Positions 1 through 9,524 of a DNA stretch of 64,000 nt are shown here, piece after piece. The stretch lies in assembly GCA_030180135.1 (NCBI GenBank), contig CM058239.1:64983823-65047822 (forward strand), read 5' to 3'. The notes under the pieces are model-generated. The model was not told the DNA's origin. It worked only from the letters and a program-made list of their open reading frames with translations, and ran no database searches. Origin of the DNA: Orychophragmus violaceus (lineage: Eukaryota; Streptophyta; Magnoliopsida; Brassicales; Brassicaceae). A program made the position numbers and the translations under genes. The stretch's first letter is position 1. Each line of letters begins with the position of its first letter.

Positions 1-53
1 TTCGCCCTTCTATTCACAACTTCGCTTATCAGTACGCGAGCGAAGTCCCTTTT
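1..53 (+). pseudogene. Upstream fragment of the Tat antisense ORF, cut off by the Copia insertion
   Basis: These 53 bases are open in the frame that continues, after the Copia element and one copy of its CTTTT target duplication are removed, into the exon at 7768-7893. The coding sequence starts left of the window. No function is recognised for this stretch. Confidence 0.6.
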
Positions 54-689
54 TGTTGGAATTGTGTCCAGCAATCTCTGTACTGTCTCTATAACGTAAG
101 AGTATGTCAGTGATCAGACATAAGTCATACAATGCTGGGGGTCATGATGGCTTGCTAGAGTCCGCTCATGATCTATAAGTCTTGGACTTATTGCCTTTAT
201 TGTATGATCCCATATGGGTCACACGCTTAAGCTAGCAGGAAATAATGTTGGAACGGCTTAGCAGAAGTACGACAAAAGTGCTAGGCATTTGTCGTACTAA
301 GAGAGAAGAATTATTGGGTCTGATTAAATGGAATTTAATCAGATTGGTATTTGGGCCCATAAAGCCCAAAAGGAATTAGACAAGTTTTATGAATAAAACT
401 TGAGTCTGTTTTCCCTTCCAACCCTAACACCCAGCGCCGTTTTTCTCCTCTCTCTGCGCCAGCCTCCTTTGTGGTCTAGCAGCCAATTTCCGGTGATTGC
501 GTGTGTGAGCCTTTGGAGGATCCATCTCTCGGTGTATCTCCCTGATCATTGACCTGTTCATCAATTCCGCTGCAAACAAACAGGTAAAAGGTGAGATCAT
601 ATGTTTCTAAATAAGAACACCTAGATCTAATGCATGTTTAGGTTGATATCAATATGAGAATTGAATCAGGATCAACCAAAACTCCAACA
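54..689 (+). repeat. 5' LTR of Copia element 1
   Basis: This 636-bp direct repeat is equal in length to 7127-7762 and I saw no mismatch. It begins TG and ends CA. A possible splice donor (CAG followed by GTAAAAG) lies at 581-590, within the LTR and upstream of the primer-binding site. Confidence 0.96.
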
Positions 690-2291
690 GTGGTATCAGA
701 GCCATTGGTTCTTAGGTTTCTTGTTTTAGATTCATTGTTTAGGTTGTTTAATCTGCTTAGGATTGTTTTTGAATCAATTACTGATAAGATAAAACAGTTA
801 AGAATCAGAATTGAACCCTAAACACACAAGAGAAATCGCAAACCGAGCTATATGACTCGGGTTTGTCGATCGGCCAAGGAAGAGATCGACCGGCTTGGCC
901 GGTTCGATCGCGCGGCCGAGAGCTAGGCCGGCCGGATGAGCGATCGCGAGAGATGGGCCGATCGGTTGTACCGATCGCATCTCGTCCGATCGTCCGATCG
1001 CGTCGTCCCGGCTGTACCGTCCGAGCATCCCGATCGCGGCCCGAGCTGCGCATTGTCTCGATCTTGGATCGTTGACGGCTTGCGGCTAGGGTTTGGTTAC
1101 GTGAAGATCACGGCTAGGTCATGATCGGTTCACGTGATCAAATCGGTTCGGTTCGGTTTAAAACTTAATTAAAATCTAAACGTTCTGGTTTAATAAACAG
1201 ATTAATAATTTTATTAATTCTGGTTAAACCGGAATAAGAAATCCAATGTCGAAAGAAATATTGGATTTGGTGCCTAAACCGGGAATTTCTAATTTGATTT
1301 GGTTGGACCAAATAAATTGAGAGATTCCGGTTTAGTAAATAACCGGTTGACAATTGTGGTCATCGTAGTAATTAAAATTTGGTTAGACCAATTTTAATGA
1401 ACCAGACCGGTTATGTCAATTAATTGGACAATTGGGTCATGTCTTGGACATGGACCAATTCTTGGGCCTCGGGCCAAGAAGTTAAAACAATTGGGCCATT
1501 AATTGAGTCATTCTTCAGATTTAAATTTAAAACTTATTTTATAAAATAAAATTATGAAATTCGATTTTAAATTTTATAAAGTTCCGAAATTTCGAAATTA
1601 GAAAGTTTCCAAAATTAGAAGTTTCTGAATTTGCGGGTTTTGGATTTTTTAAAGAAGTTTCTAAAGTTAGAAAGTTTCCGGTTTTAGAAAGTTTCCAATT
1701 TTAGAAAGTTTCCAAAAATAGTAGGTTTCCATAAATAGAAAGTTTCCCGAAATAGTAATCTTCTATTTTGGGAATGATTTTAATAAACCTACGAACCTCA
1801 AATAATATCAAGCGTTGGATGTCTTGTCCGGGCTATGTCAGCTGTCAAAGCCCATTCAATTGCATTCATGGCCTTACAGTGTGAGGATGTCTGCTTTTGC
1901 GTGTGTAAGACGGTTTGTGATTCATAAATGTCATTGGGAGTCCCAGACATTAATGATTACATGACTGTATAGTCCGGTTTTCTTGACTAGGCCATCGGGA
2001 GTCCCGGGCCTTGAGACATCAGAGTGGATTGGGCCTCGGGCCCAGATTCACAACCAAGAGTTATATCACGGATATAATTAGCCGATATAGGGCTTACCGA
2101 TATAAGCTAAGGTTGGGTGACGGCCAGTGGCCCACTTTAATCTTAGTTATATGTGGATCTTGGAATCATTATATTCTATTGAGGGTAACTTATGTTATTG
2201 AATATAATGCATGATTAATCATATTATACTTTAATACGAGATTAATCATATTGAACATATAACTAATAACCTTTTTATTTATATATTTCAG
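584..2291 (+). other. Putative leader intron of Copia element 1
   Basis: A GTAAAAG donor at 584 in the LTR and a TTTCAG acceptor at 2290-2291, two bases before the gag-pol ATG, could define a 1.7-kb leader intron. Splicing would remove the primer-binding site and the GC-rich leader. The second Copia element shows the same arrangement (donor at 43677, acceptor at 41814-41815, minus strand), which supports the idea. There is no transcript evidence. Confidence 0.45.
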
Positions 2292-2293
2292 AT
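690..2293 (+). other. Long untranslated leader of Copia element 1, with PBS and CGATCG-rich block
   Basis: The primer-binding site TGGTATCAGAGCC (691-703) matches the 3' end of initiator tRNA-Met. It begins one base after the LTR. Positions about 855-1090 are strikingly GC- and CpG-rich, with eight CGATCG palindromes, in an otherwise AT-rich window. The rest is AT-rich, with repeated short motifs (GAAAGTTTCC near 1600-1750). ORFs across the GC-rich block are short and overlap on both strands, so I do not treat them as genes. Confidence 0.85.
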
Positions 2294-5200
2294 ATGACTA
2301 CTACAAGCACTCAAAACACATTCTCGATCCGGTCTGTTCTCGAGAAGGAGAAGCTGACTGGAACGAACTTCCTGACATGGTCAAGGAACTTGAGGCTGGT
2401 CCTCAAGCAGGAGAAGAAGGATTATGTCCTTCGAGATCCCCTCCCCGAGAGGCCTCTTGCCAATGCTGCCAGGACTCTGCACAATGCTTGGGAAAAGCAT
2501 TCGTCAGATGAAAATGATGTTTATTGCCTGATGTTGGTGACAATGACTCCTGAGCTGCAAAAACAGTTCGAGAGTGTATTGTCTCCAATCGAGATCATGG
2601 CAAGCCTGAAATCGCTTTTTCAGGAGCAGGCTAGGACCGAGAGGTTCCAGACAGTTAAGAACCTCTTGGACTGTAAGTTGGCTGCGAATGCGGCAGTGAG
2701 TCCTCATGTGTTGAAGATGATGGGTTATCTCGATCATCTTCACAAACTCGACTGCCCAATCAGCCAGGAACTTGCCTGCGACATCATTCTGCAGTCTTTA
2801 CCTGCAAGCTATGATCAGTTCATTCTGAACTTTAACATGCATGGCTTGAGTAAGACACTGCCTGAGCTTCACGGAATGCTCAAGACTGCAGAGCCCAACT
2901 TGAAGAAACCCGCCAAGGACCCCAATGTACTTATGGTACAGAAGGGCAAGGGGTTTAAGAAGTCTTCTGCTAAGGATAAGGGAAAGGCCAAGGGTGTCCA
3001 AGTCGTGGACAAGGACACGCCAAAGCCCAAGCCCAAGTCCAAGGCTGGGCCAACTGACATGTGCAGGTTCTGCAAAGAACTGGGGCATTGGAGAAGAGAT
3101 TGCAAGAAATTCCAGGAAGGTCTAAAGGAATTAAAGAAGAAGACTTTCGAGACTTCTTCATCAGGTATTTTTGTTATAGAAGTTAATACAACTACTTCTG
3201 ATAATACCTCATGGGTCATGGATACTGGTTGTGGGGCTCATATTTGTACTAATATGCAGGCACTCAGCAACAGTAGAAGGCTGAAGCAAGGACAAGTAGA
3301 GCTACGAGTTGGGAATGGAGCGAAAGTTTCAGCACTAGCTGTAGGAACATACTTGTTGTCTTTACCTTCGGGATTGATTTTAGAACTTAATAATTGTTAT
3401 TTTGTACCTGCTATAAGCAGAAATATTATTTCAATTTCTTTGTTGGATTTGGAAGGTTATGATTTTTCAGTTAAGAATAAATTATGTTCCTTCAATCGCA
3501 ACAATTTGTTCTATGGTTCTGCCCCTCTTACGAATGGGCTTTACATACTCGATCAATCCGCGCCAATTTATAACATTAATACAAAACGGTTTAAACCTAA
3601 TGAGGAAAACCGAACGTTTCTATGGCATTGTCGTTTAGGGCACATCAGCGAGAAACGCATCAAGAGGCTCCATTCGAATGGACTTCTTGGCTCATTTGAC
3701 TTTGAGTCATGTGAGAAATGCGAATCCTGCATGATGGGCAAAATGACACGGGCCCCCTTTAATAAACCTAACGAGAGGGCCAGTGACTTATTGGGCCTGA
3801 TACACACTGACGTGTGTGGCCCAATGTCCACTAATGCAAGAGGAAACTATCAGTACTTCATTACCTTCACTGATGATTTCAGTAGGTATGGATATGTTTA
3901 TTTGATGAAACATAAGTCTGAATCTTTTGAGAAGTTCAGAGAATTCCAAAATGAAGTACAGAACCAACTTGGCAAAAGCATTAAGGCTCTTCGGTCCGAC
4001 CGAGGAGGAGAATACTTAAGCCAGGAATTCAGTGATCATCTGAGAGAGTGTGGGATCGTATCCCAACTCACTCCTCCTGGAACACCTCAATGGAATGGTG
4101 TATCTGAGAGGAGAAATCGGACCTTATTGGATATGGTTCGATCTATGATGAGTCACACAGACCTTCCAATATCCCTTTGGGGATATGCTCTGCTAACAGC
4201 AGTGTTCACTCTAAATAGAGCGCCATCAAAAGCAGTAGCAAAGACACCATATGAATTATGGACTGGAGTTGCTCCAGTGCTGTCTTATCTAAGAATTTGG
4301 GGTTGTGAAGCCTATGTAAAGAGATTAATCTCAGACAAGCTTACACCAAAATCTGACAAATGCTACTTCATTGGTTATCCACGGGAAACCAAGGCTTATT
4401 ACTTCTATCTACGTTCCGAGAACAAGATCTTTGTTGCCCGGGATTGTAACTTTCTTGAGAGGGAGTTTCTCTCTAAGAAAGACAGTGGGAGTAAGGTACT
4501 GCTTGAAGAAATTCAAGATGAACAGGATACTGCTCAACCTAATGAGGAAGAGCAGCAGGAGGATCTACAAGAAATTGTAGAGCCTGAACCTGTAGTACCT
4601 GAAGTTCGAAGATCCGGGAGGATCCGTCACGAACCCGAGAGATATCAAGGATTCCTCGTGACTGACTGTCATGATCTTTTGATCATTGATGGTGATGAAC
4701 CATCGAACTTCAATCAAGCCATGATGGGCCCAGATTCCTCTAAGTGGCGCAAGGCCACTGATTCCGAAATGGACTCCATGTCGGTCAACCAAGTCTTTTC
4801 GTTGGTTGACTTACCCGCTGGTGTAAAAGCCATCGAGTGCAAATGGATCTTCAAGAAGAAGATTGACGTGGATGGAAATGTCCAGATTTATAAAGCCAGG
4901 TTGGTGGCAAAAGGTTTCAGACAAGTTCACGGTGTGGACTACGATGAAACCTATTCACCGGTGGCTATGATGAAATCTATTCGGATTCTACTAGCAACTG
5001 CAGCTTTTCATGATTATGAAATTTGGCAGATGGACGTGAAAACCGCCTTCCTGAATGGTATTCTGGAAGAGGATGTGTATATGACGCAACCTGACGGTTA
5101 CATAGATCCAAAGAATGCTGGGAAAGTATGCAAGCTTCATAAATCCATTTATGGATTGAAGCAAGCATCGAGGAGCTGGAATCTTCGTTTTGATGAAGCG

Positions 5201-6271
5201 ATCAAACAATTTGACTTCATCAGAAACGAAGAAGAACAATGCGTGTATAAGAAAACTAGTGGGAGCAAAATCGTTTTTCTTATTCTGTATGTTGATGACA
5301 TACTGCTTCTCGGAAACGACATTCCAATGCTGAAGTCTGTAAAAGACTGGCTTGGAAGTTGTTTTTCCATGAAAGACATGGGTGAAGCCGCATACGTTCT
5401 TGGAATTAGGATCTATCGGGATAGACCTAAGAGGCTGATAGGCTTGTGTCAAGACTCATACATTGACAAAGTCCTACAAAGATTCAGCATGAAAGATTCC
5501 AAGAAGGGCTTCACGCCAATGGTACATGGCACAACGCTAAGCAAGAAGCAGAGCCCTACGACGGCTGCTGAGCTCGAGCGTATGAAGAACATTCCCTATG
5601 CATCTGCAATAGGATCTGTTATGTATGCCATGATCTGTACTCGTCCTGATGTTGCTTACGCATTGAGCATGACGAGTAGATACCAGTCAAATCCAGGTGA
5701 AAACCATTGGATTGCCGTAAAGAATATCTTGAAGTATCTAAGACATACTAAGGATAAGTTCTTGGTGTACGGTGGAAGCGATGTGCTTAAAGTCAGTGGA
5801 TTCACGGACGCAAGTTTCCAGACAGACACAGATGATTTCCGGTCACAGTCCGGTTATGTCTTTTGTCTGAATGGCGGTGCAGTAAGTTGGAGAAGCTCCA
5901 AGCAGGACACCGTTGCTGATTCCACTACAGAAGCTGAATATATCGCCGCCTCGGAAGCAGCGAAGGAAGCTGTTTCGATACGAAAGTTCATTATGGAACT
6001 AGGTGTGATACCAGATGCGGCTGAGCCTCTGGCACTGTTTTGTGACAACAATGGTGCTATAGCTCAGGCAAAGGAACCAAGATCACACCAGAAATCCAAG
6101 CATGTTCAAAGAAGATATCACTTGATACGTGACATCATTAATAGAAAGGAAGTCAAGATCAGCCGAGTTCCGACAGATGATAATGTCGCTGATCCGTTGA
6201 CAAAGCCACTCCCAAGGCCTAAGCTCGAGTTACTGACTGAAGCTGTAGGCATTAGAAACATTGAAATGTAA
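2294..6271 (+). CDS. Copia gag-pol polyprotein, intact (1325 aa)
   Basis: This is a single uninterrupted polyprotein for a Tnt1-like Copia element. In order it has: a gag domain; a CCHC zinc knuckle starting at Cys257 (CRFCKELGHWRRDC); an aspartic protease with DTG at residue 310; an integrase with an HHCC zinc region and a catalytic triad D506, D569, E605 with the classical 35-residue spacing between the last two; a reverse transcriptase with YVDD starting at Tyr999; and an RNase H with DAS, TEAEY and CDNN motifs. The ATG at 2294 lies directly after a splice-acceptor-like TTTCAG. No stop, frameshift or catalytic loss was seen. With identical LTRs this argues for a recently mobile element. 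The exact Copia lineage was not assigned. Confidence 0.96.
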   Translation: MTTTSTQNTFSIRSVLEKEKLTGTNFLTWSRNLRLVLKQEKKDYVLRDPLPERPLANAARTLHNAWEKHSSDENDVYCLMLVTMTPELQKQFESVLSPIEIMASLKSLFQEQARTERFQTVKNLLDCKLAANAAVSPHVLKMMGYLDHLHKLDCPISQELACDIILQSLPASYDQFILNFNMHGLSKTLPELHGMLKTAEPNLKKPAKDPNVLMVQKGKGFKKSSAKDKGKAKGVQVVDKDTPKPKPKSKAGPTDMCRFCKELGHWRRDCKKFQEGLKELKKKTFETSSSGIFVIEVNTTTSDNTSWVMDTGCGAHICTNMQALSNSRRLKQGQVELRVGNGAKVSALAVGTYLLSLPSGLILELNNCYFVPAISRNIISISLLDLEGYDFSVKNKLCSFNRNNLFYGSAPLTNGLYILDQSAPIYNINTKRFKPNEENRTFLWHCRLGHISEKRIKRLHSNGLLGSFDFESCEKCESCMMGKMTRAPFNKPNERASDLLGLIHTDVCGPMSTNARGNYQYFITFTDDFSRYGYVYLMKHKSESFEKFREFQNEVQNQLGKSIKALRSDRGGEYLSQEFSDHLRECGIVSQLTPPGTPQWNGVSERRNRTLLDMVRSMMSHTDLPISLWGYALLTAVFTLNRAPSKAVAKTPYELWTGVAPVLSYLRIWGCEAYVKRLISDKLTPKSDKCYFIGYPRETKAYYFYLRSENKIFVARDCNFLEREFLSKKDSGSKVLLEEIQDEQDTAQPNEEEQQEDLQEIVEPEPVVPEVRRSGRIRHEPERYQGFLVTDCHDLLIIDGDEPSNFNQAMMGPDSSKWRKATDSEMDSMSVNQVFSLVDLPAGVKAIECKWIFKKKIDVDGNVQIYKARLVAKGFRQVHGVDYDETYSPVAMMKSIRILLATAAFHDYEIWQMDVKTAFLNGILEEDVYMTQPDGYIDPKNAGKVCKLHKSIYGLKQASRSWNLRFDEAIKQFDFIRNEEEQCVYKKTSGSKIVFLILYVDDILLLGNDIPMLKSVKDWLGSCFSMKDMGEAAYVLGIRIYRDRPKRLIGLCQDSYIDKVLQRFSMKDSKKGFTPMVHGTTLSKKQSPTTAAELERMKNIPYASAIGSVMYAMICTRPDVAYALSMTSRYQSNPGENHWIAVKNILKYLRHTKDKFLVYGGSDVLKVSGFTDASFQTDTDDFRSQSGYVFCLNGGAVSWRSSKQDTVADSTTEAEYIAASEAAKEAVSIRKFIMELGVIPDAAEPLALFCDNNGAIAQAKEPRSHQKSKHVQRRYHLIRDIINRKEVKISRVPTDDNVADPLTKPLPRPKLELLTEAVGIRNIEM

Positions 6272-7126
6272 TCTAAATTTGAGTGGGAGTTTTGTGAGCT
6301 TTATTTTAGTTATTTGATATGTTCTTGTAAAACATTATTTTATGTTTTAATGAAATTATTATTTCAAGATTATTTTAACTGTGATGAAATAATCGTTCCA
6401 AAATGATATGAACCATTTTATAGGTCATCGAAGTAAATGACTTGATCTTGAGTCATCGAAGTCATTTAGCTTGATCATGAGACCCTATATTTGATAGATG
6501 TTTTATATCATCCCGTCCCCAGTCGAAGGTTGTTGAAATTGGAACATCAACAACCGTGTGAGACTGGATTGGTACGTGACTTATGACAAAGTCTTAATGT
6601 GTCATAGATGCACGGCATCAAAGTCAGTACATAGGTGTATGTTGGGAACATACGACCGGACAAGACCCGCTTATAAGAACTCTTCAGGATATTTATATCT
6701 GTGTCATAAGAGATTCTTACTACGACTATAGAGTATAGTCCTTAGACCTGAGTTCGCATGCATGTGACTGCATATGGACTGATGCACTTTGATCATTGTC
6801 TAACGCTATCGTTCTGTGATATCTATAAGGACCTTGTTTGGGTGCATTATGAAATGAGTAGTTTACAGTGATGGAACAAGATGGGATTTGTCCCTCCAAT
6901 ATAAATGGAGTGAATATCTCTAGGCCAATCGGAGATTTGAATACTGGAAAACGCATGGCCATGCTCAAACGGACTTTCCCGAGTCGTTTGTATTGTCAGT
7001 ATCAAATCAGAGTCCGATGAACAAGATTAGGCTTTATAAGGATGACACTAATCTTGCCTTATGACTAATCGAGATATTGTGACGAAAGGGATTATGAATA
7101 CAGAGATTCCAGTTCAAGTGGGAGAT
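6272..7126 (+). other. Copia element 1 3' untranslated region and polypurine tract
   Basis: No ORF of note lies between the gag-pol stop and the 3' LTR. The polypurine tract AAGTGGGAGAT (7116-7126) immediately precedes the LTR and would prime plus-strand DNA synthesis. The same tract occurs in Copia element 2. Confidence 0.8.
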
Positions 7127-7762
7127 TGTTGGAATTGTGTCCAGCAATCTCTGTACTGTCTCTATAACGTAAGAGTATGTCAGTGATCAGACATAAGTCA
7201 TACAATGCTGGGGGTCATGATGGCTTGCTAGAGTCCGCTCATGATCTATAAGTCTTGGACTTATTGCCTTTATTGTATGATCCCATATGGGTCACACGCT
7301 TAAGCTAGCAGGAAATAATGTTGGAACGGCTTAGCAGAAGTACGACAAAAGTGCTAGGCATTTGTCGTACTAAGAGAGAAGAATTATTGGGTCTGATTAA
7401 ATGGAATTTAATCAGATTGGTATTTGGGCCCATAAAGCCCAAAAGGAATTAGACAAGTTTTATGAATAAAACTTGAGTCTGTTTTCCCTTCCAACCCTAA
7501 CACCCAGCGCCGTTTTTCTCCTCTCTCTGCGCCAGCCTCCTTTGTGGTCTAGCAGCCAATTTCCGGTGATTGCGTGTGTGAGCCTTTGGAGGATCCATCT
7601 CTCGGTGTATCTCCCTGATCATTGACCTGTTCATCAATTCCGCTGCAAACAAACAGGTAAAAGGTGAGATCATATGTTTCTAAATAAGAACACCTAGATC
7701 TAATGCATGTTTAGGTTGATATCAATATGAGAATTGAATCAGGATCAACCAAAACTCCAACA
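7127..7762 (+). repeat. 3' LTR of Copia element 1
   Basis: This 636-bp LTR appears identical to 54-689. It is followed by the target duplication CTTTT at 7763-7767. Confidence 0.96.
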
Positions 7763-7767
7763 CTTTT

Positions 7768-8731
7768 ATCAATAATCCCCGGGCCTGTTTCGACATGCTT
7801 ATGTGTGTGAGAGGAAATGAGTCGGACTGGACGGTTTTGGAGGAATTGCCTCACTCGGATGCCATCGTCCGGTTAAAGCACGCCGAAGCTACAGTAAGTT
7901 TTAAGTTTTTTTTTGTATTGATTTTTGCATTGCTTGCCCAGATAACGTTCTTCTCGCTATTTTCAGATGATCGCGGCCTCTAACCGTGTGGCTCTGGAAA
8001 GTTCCTGGGCCCAAAAGAAGCTGGCTGACGCGGTCACTAAGCGGGACGATCTTCTCAAGAAGATTAAAGAGGAGAAGAGGGTATTGGAAGGGAACAATCT
8101 GGTTCTCGAGGGTAAGCTCAAACAGGCTGAAGAGAAATCGAAGGCCGACTTTCTCAAGTTTAAGTCGGAGAAGCAGAAGCTGCAGAAATCCTGCCTCGAC
8201 TTGGTTTGCAAAGAGAGGGAGAGAGTCGAAGCCGCTGCTAGGACAAAGGCGCAGACTCATTTTGATATTATCCAGCGCTATATCAAGGATTAAGAGGATG
8301 CCGTTGCGCTTCAAGTTAAGCAGGCTCAGATTTCCGGGCTCAAGAAATGTTTGATAAAACTCAGCGAGCAGGGCGTGCCGATTCCACAGGCCGTTCTGGA
8401 TAAGGTTGCCGCAGACGAGGTCGCGGTTGATGCAGAGTTGGACGACATGAATGTCGTGACGAAGGAGGAGCTCACATTTGTCCTTTCTCCGATACACCAC
8501 CCTCTTCTCGATCGCTCTCATGATTCGCCTCCTCCTGTTCCATCGGGCGTCGACCAGTTTGGGACAAATTGTGGGGTAATTCCGGAGGCGGTTCCTGCTG
8601 ATCTCGTCAAATCTGTCCATTCAGAGGTCGCGGCTTTAGAAAGCGCTCCTAAGGTGCAGGATCAGATTACTGAGAAGAGCGGACCTGGAGAGGTCGGTGA
8701 TCCTGAGAAGTCGTTTGCTGGGGCTGACTGA
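7768..8731 (+). pseudogene. Tat-element antisense ORF (aORF), spliced coiled-coil protein, disrupted
   Basis: This ORF runs antisense to gag-pol in the 3' part of the Tat element, a position where Tat elements are known to carry additional antisense ORFs. An open exon (7768-7893) is followed by a consensus intron (GTAAGT at 7894 to TTTTCAG ending 7966, phase 0). A lysine- and glutamate-rich coiled-coil exon follows (7967-8731). It is broken by an in-frame TAA at 8291-8293 and by the Copia insertion 5' of position 7768. The C-terminal third is acidic and proline-containing with no recognised domain. I do not recognise a function. It could also be a captured host gene. Confidence 0.7.
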
Positions 8732-9524
8732 AGCCCTACTTCTTTTGCTTTGCAGTAAAGTTTATTTTTGATTTTGTAACCCTTAACTCTTGTTTAATTT
8801 AAGCATAAGTAATCTTAAGTTTGTTTTTAAGCTTTTGATAGTGATTTGAATCAGTCTATCTTTGTTTTACAGCTTATCTGTCAAACTTTTAATTAAATTT
8901 ACGGTTTCAAATTGTGACGAATCAAATATAGATTTTCGTCATGTGACCAAATCTTGCTACCGCGTTCATGCTTGTAGCGATTTTTATCACGAAGTCGTAC
9001 AATTGTATTTAAACAAGTATCGACTTGCTTTTGACAAATTTAGTTGCTTAACCGAGTCGGACGGATCCCGGCTTTTCCTTACCACGATGTGCACCTCGTG
9101 CGCAAAGAAGACCACACCCCTGGCCAGGAGGCATGATGCTAACGTGAGTCTTTATTAGATACTCGGGTTTTGTGAGTTGCTTAGACTCGGCTTTTGCGAG
9201 TTGCTTGGACTCGGCTTTTGCGAGTTGCTTAGACTCGGCTTTTGCGAGTTGCTTGGACTCGGCTTTTGCGAGTTGCTCAGACTCGGCTTTTGCGAGTTAG
9301 AACTCGGCTTTGTTAGTATCAAGAGTATTAAATATTTAATGAAAGGACTTACCTGTTTTGGTTATGCATGGCTTTTTAAGACGGTAAGTTAATCTGAAAA
9401 AATGAAGATTTTATTAGATTTGTGACTGTGCCGGTAAAGGCTGCCTACGTATCTCCCGAGGGAGAATCAAGTCACTCGTAGTTCATAATACAAACTTTTT
9501 TTTTTTGACGATAGCCTTGCCGTC
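8732..9524. other. Tat spacer between antisense ORF and pol
   Basis: This non-coding interval separates the convergent 3' ends of the antisense ORF and of pol. It holds the 24-bp tandem array at 9171-9300. A T-run at 9496-9506 reads as an A-rich tract on the element's sense strand. I see no other gene. Confidence 0.6.
9171..9310. repeat. 24-bp tandem repeat array in the Tat spacer
   Basis: About five and a half copies of a 24-bp unit (consensus beginning GCTTAGACTCGGCTTTTGCG) lie head to tail, differing mainly by TTAG, TTGG or TCAG at one site. Tat elements commonly carry tandem repeats in this region. Confidence 0.9.

Larger units (their letters stand above)
54..7762 (+). mobile_element. 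Intact Ty1/Copia LTR retrotransposon, very recent insertion
   Basis: The element is bounded by two 636-bp LTRs (54-689 and 7127-7762), both starting TGTTGG and ending CAACA. They look identical when read side by side. A perfect 5-bp target duplication CTTTT flanks it (49-53 and 7763-7767). It has a tRNA-Met type primer-binding site after the left LTR, one uninterrupted 1325-codon gag-pol ORF, and a polypurine tract just before the right LTR. All hallmarks of an autonomous, recently transposed copy are present. The insertion disrupts the antisense ORF of a Tat gypsy element. Confidence 0.96.

Noticed and set aside
798..1124. Overlapping Arg/Ser-rich ORFs in the Copia leader
   Set aside because: They arise on both strands from the CGATCG-rich block, have no recognisable domain and lie in the untranslated leader.
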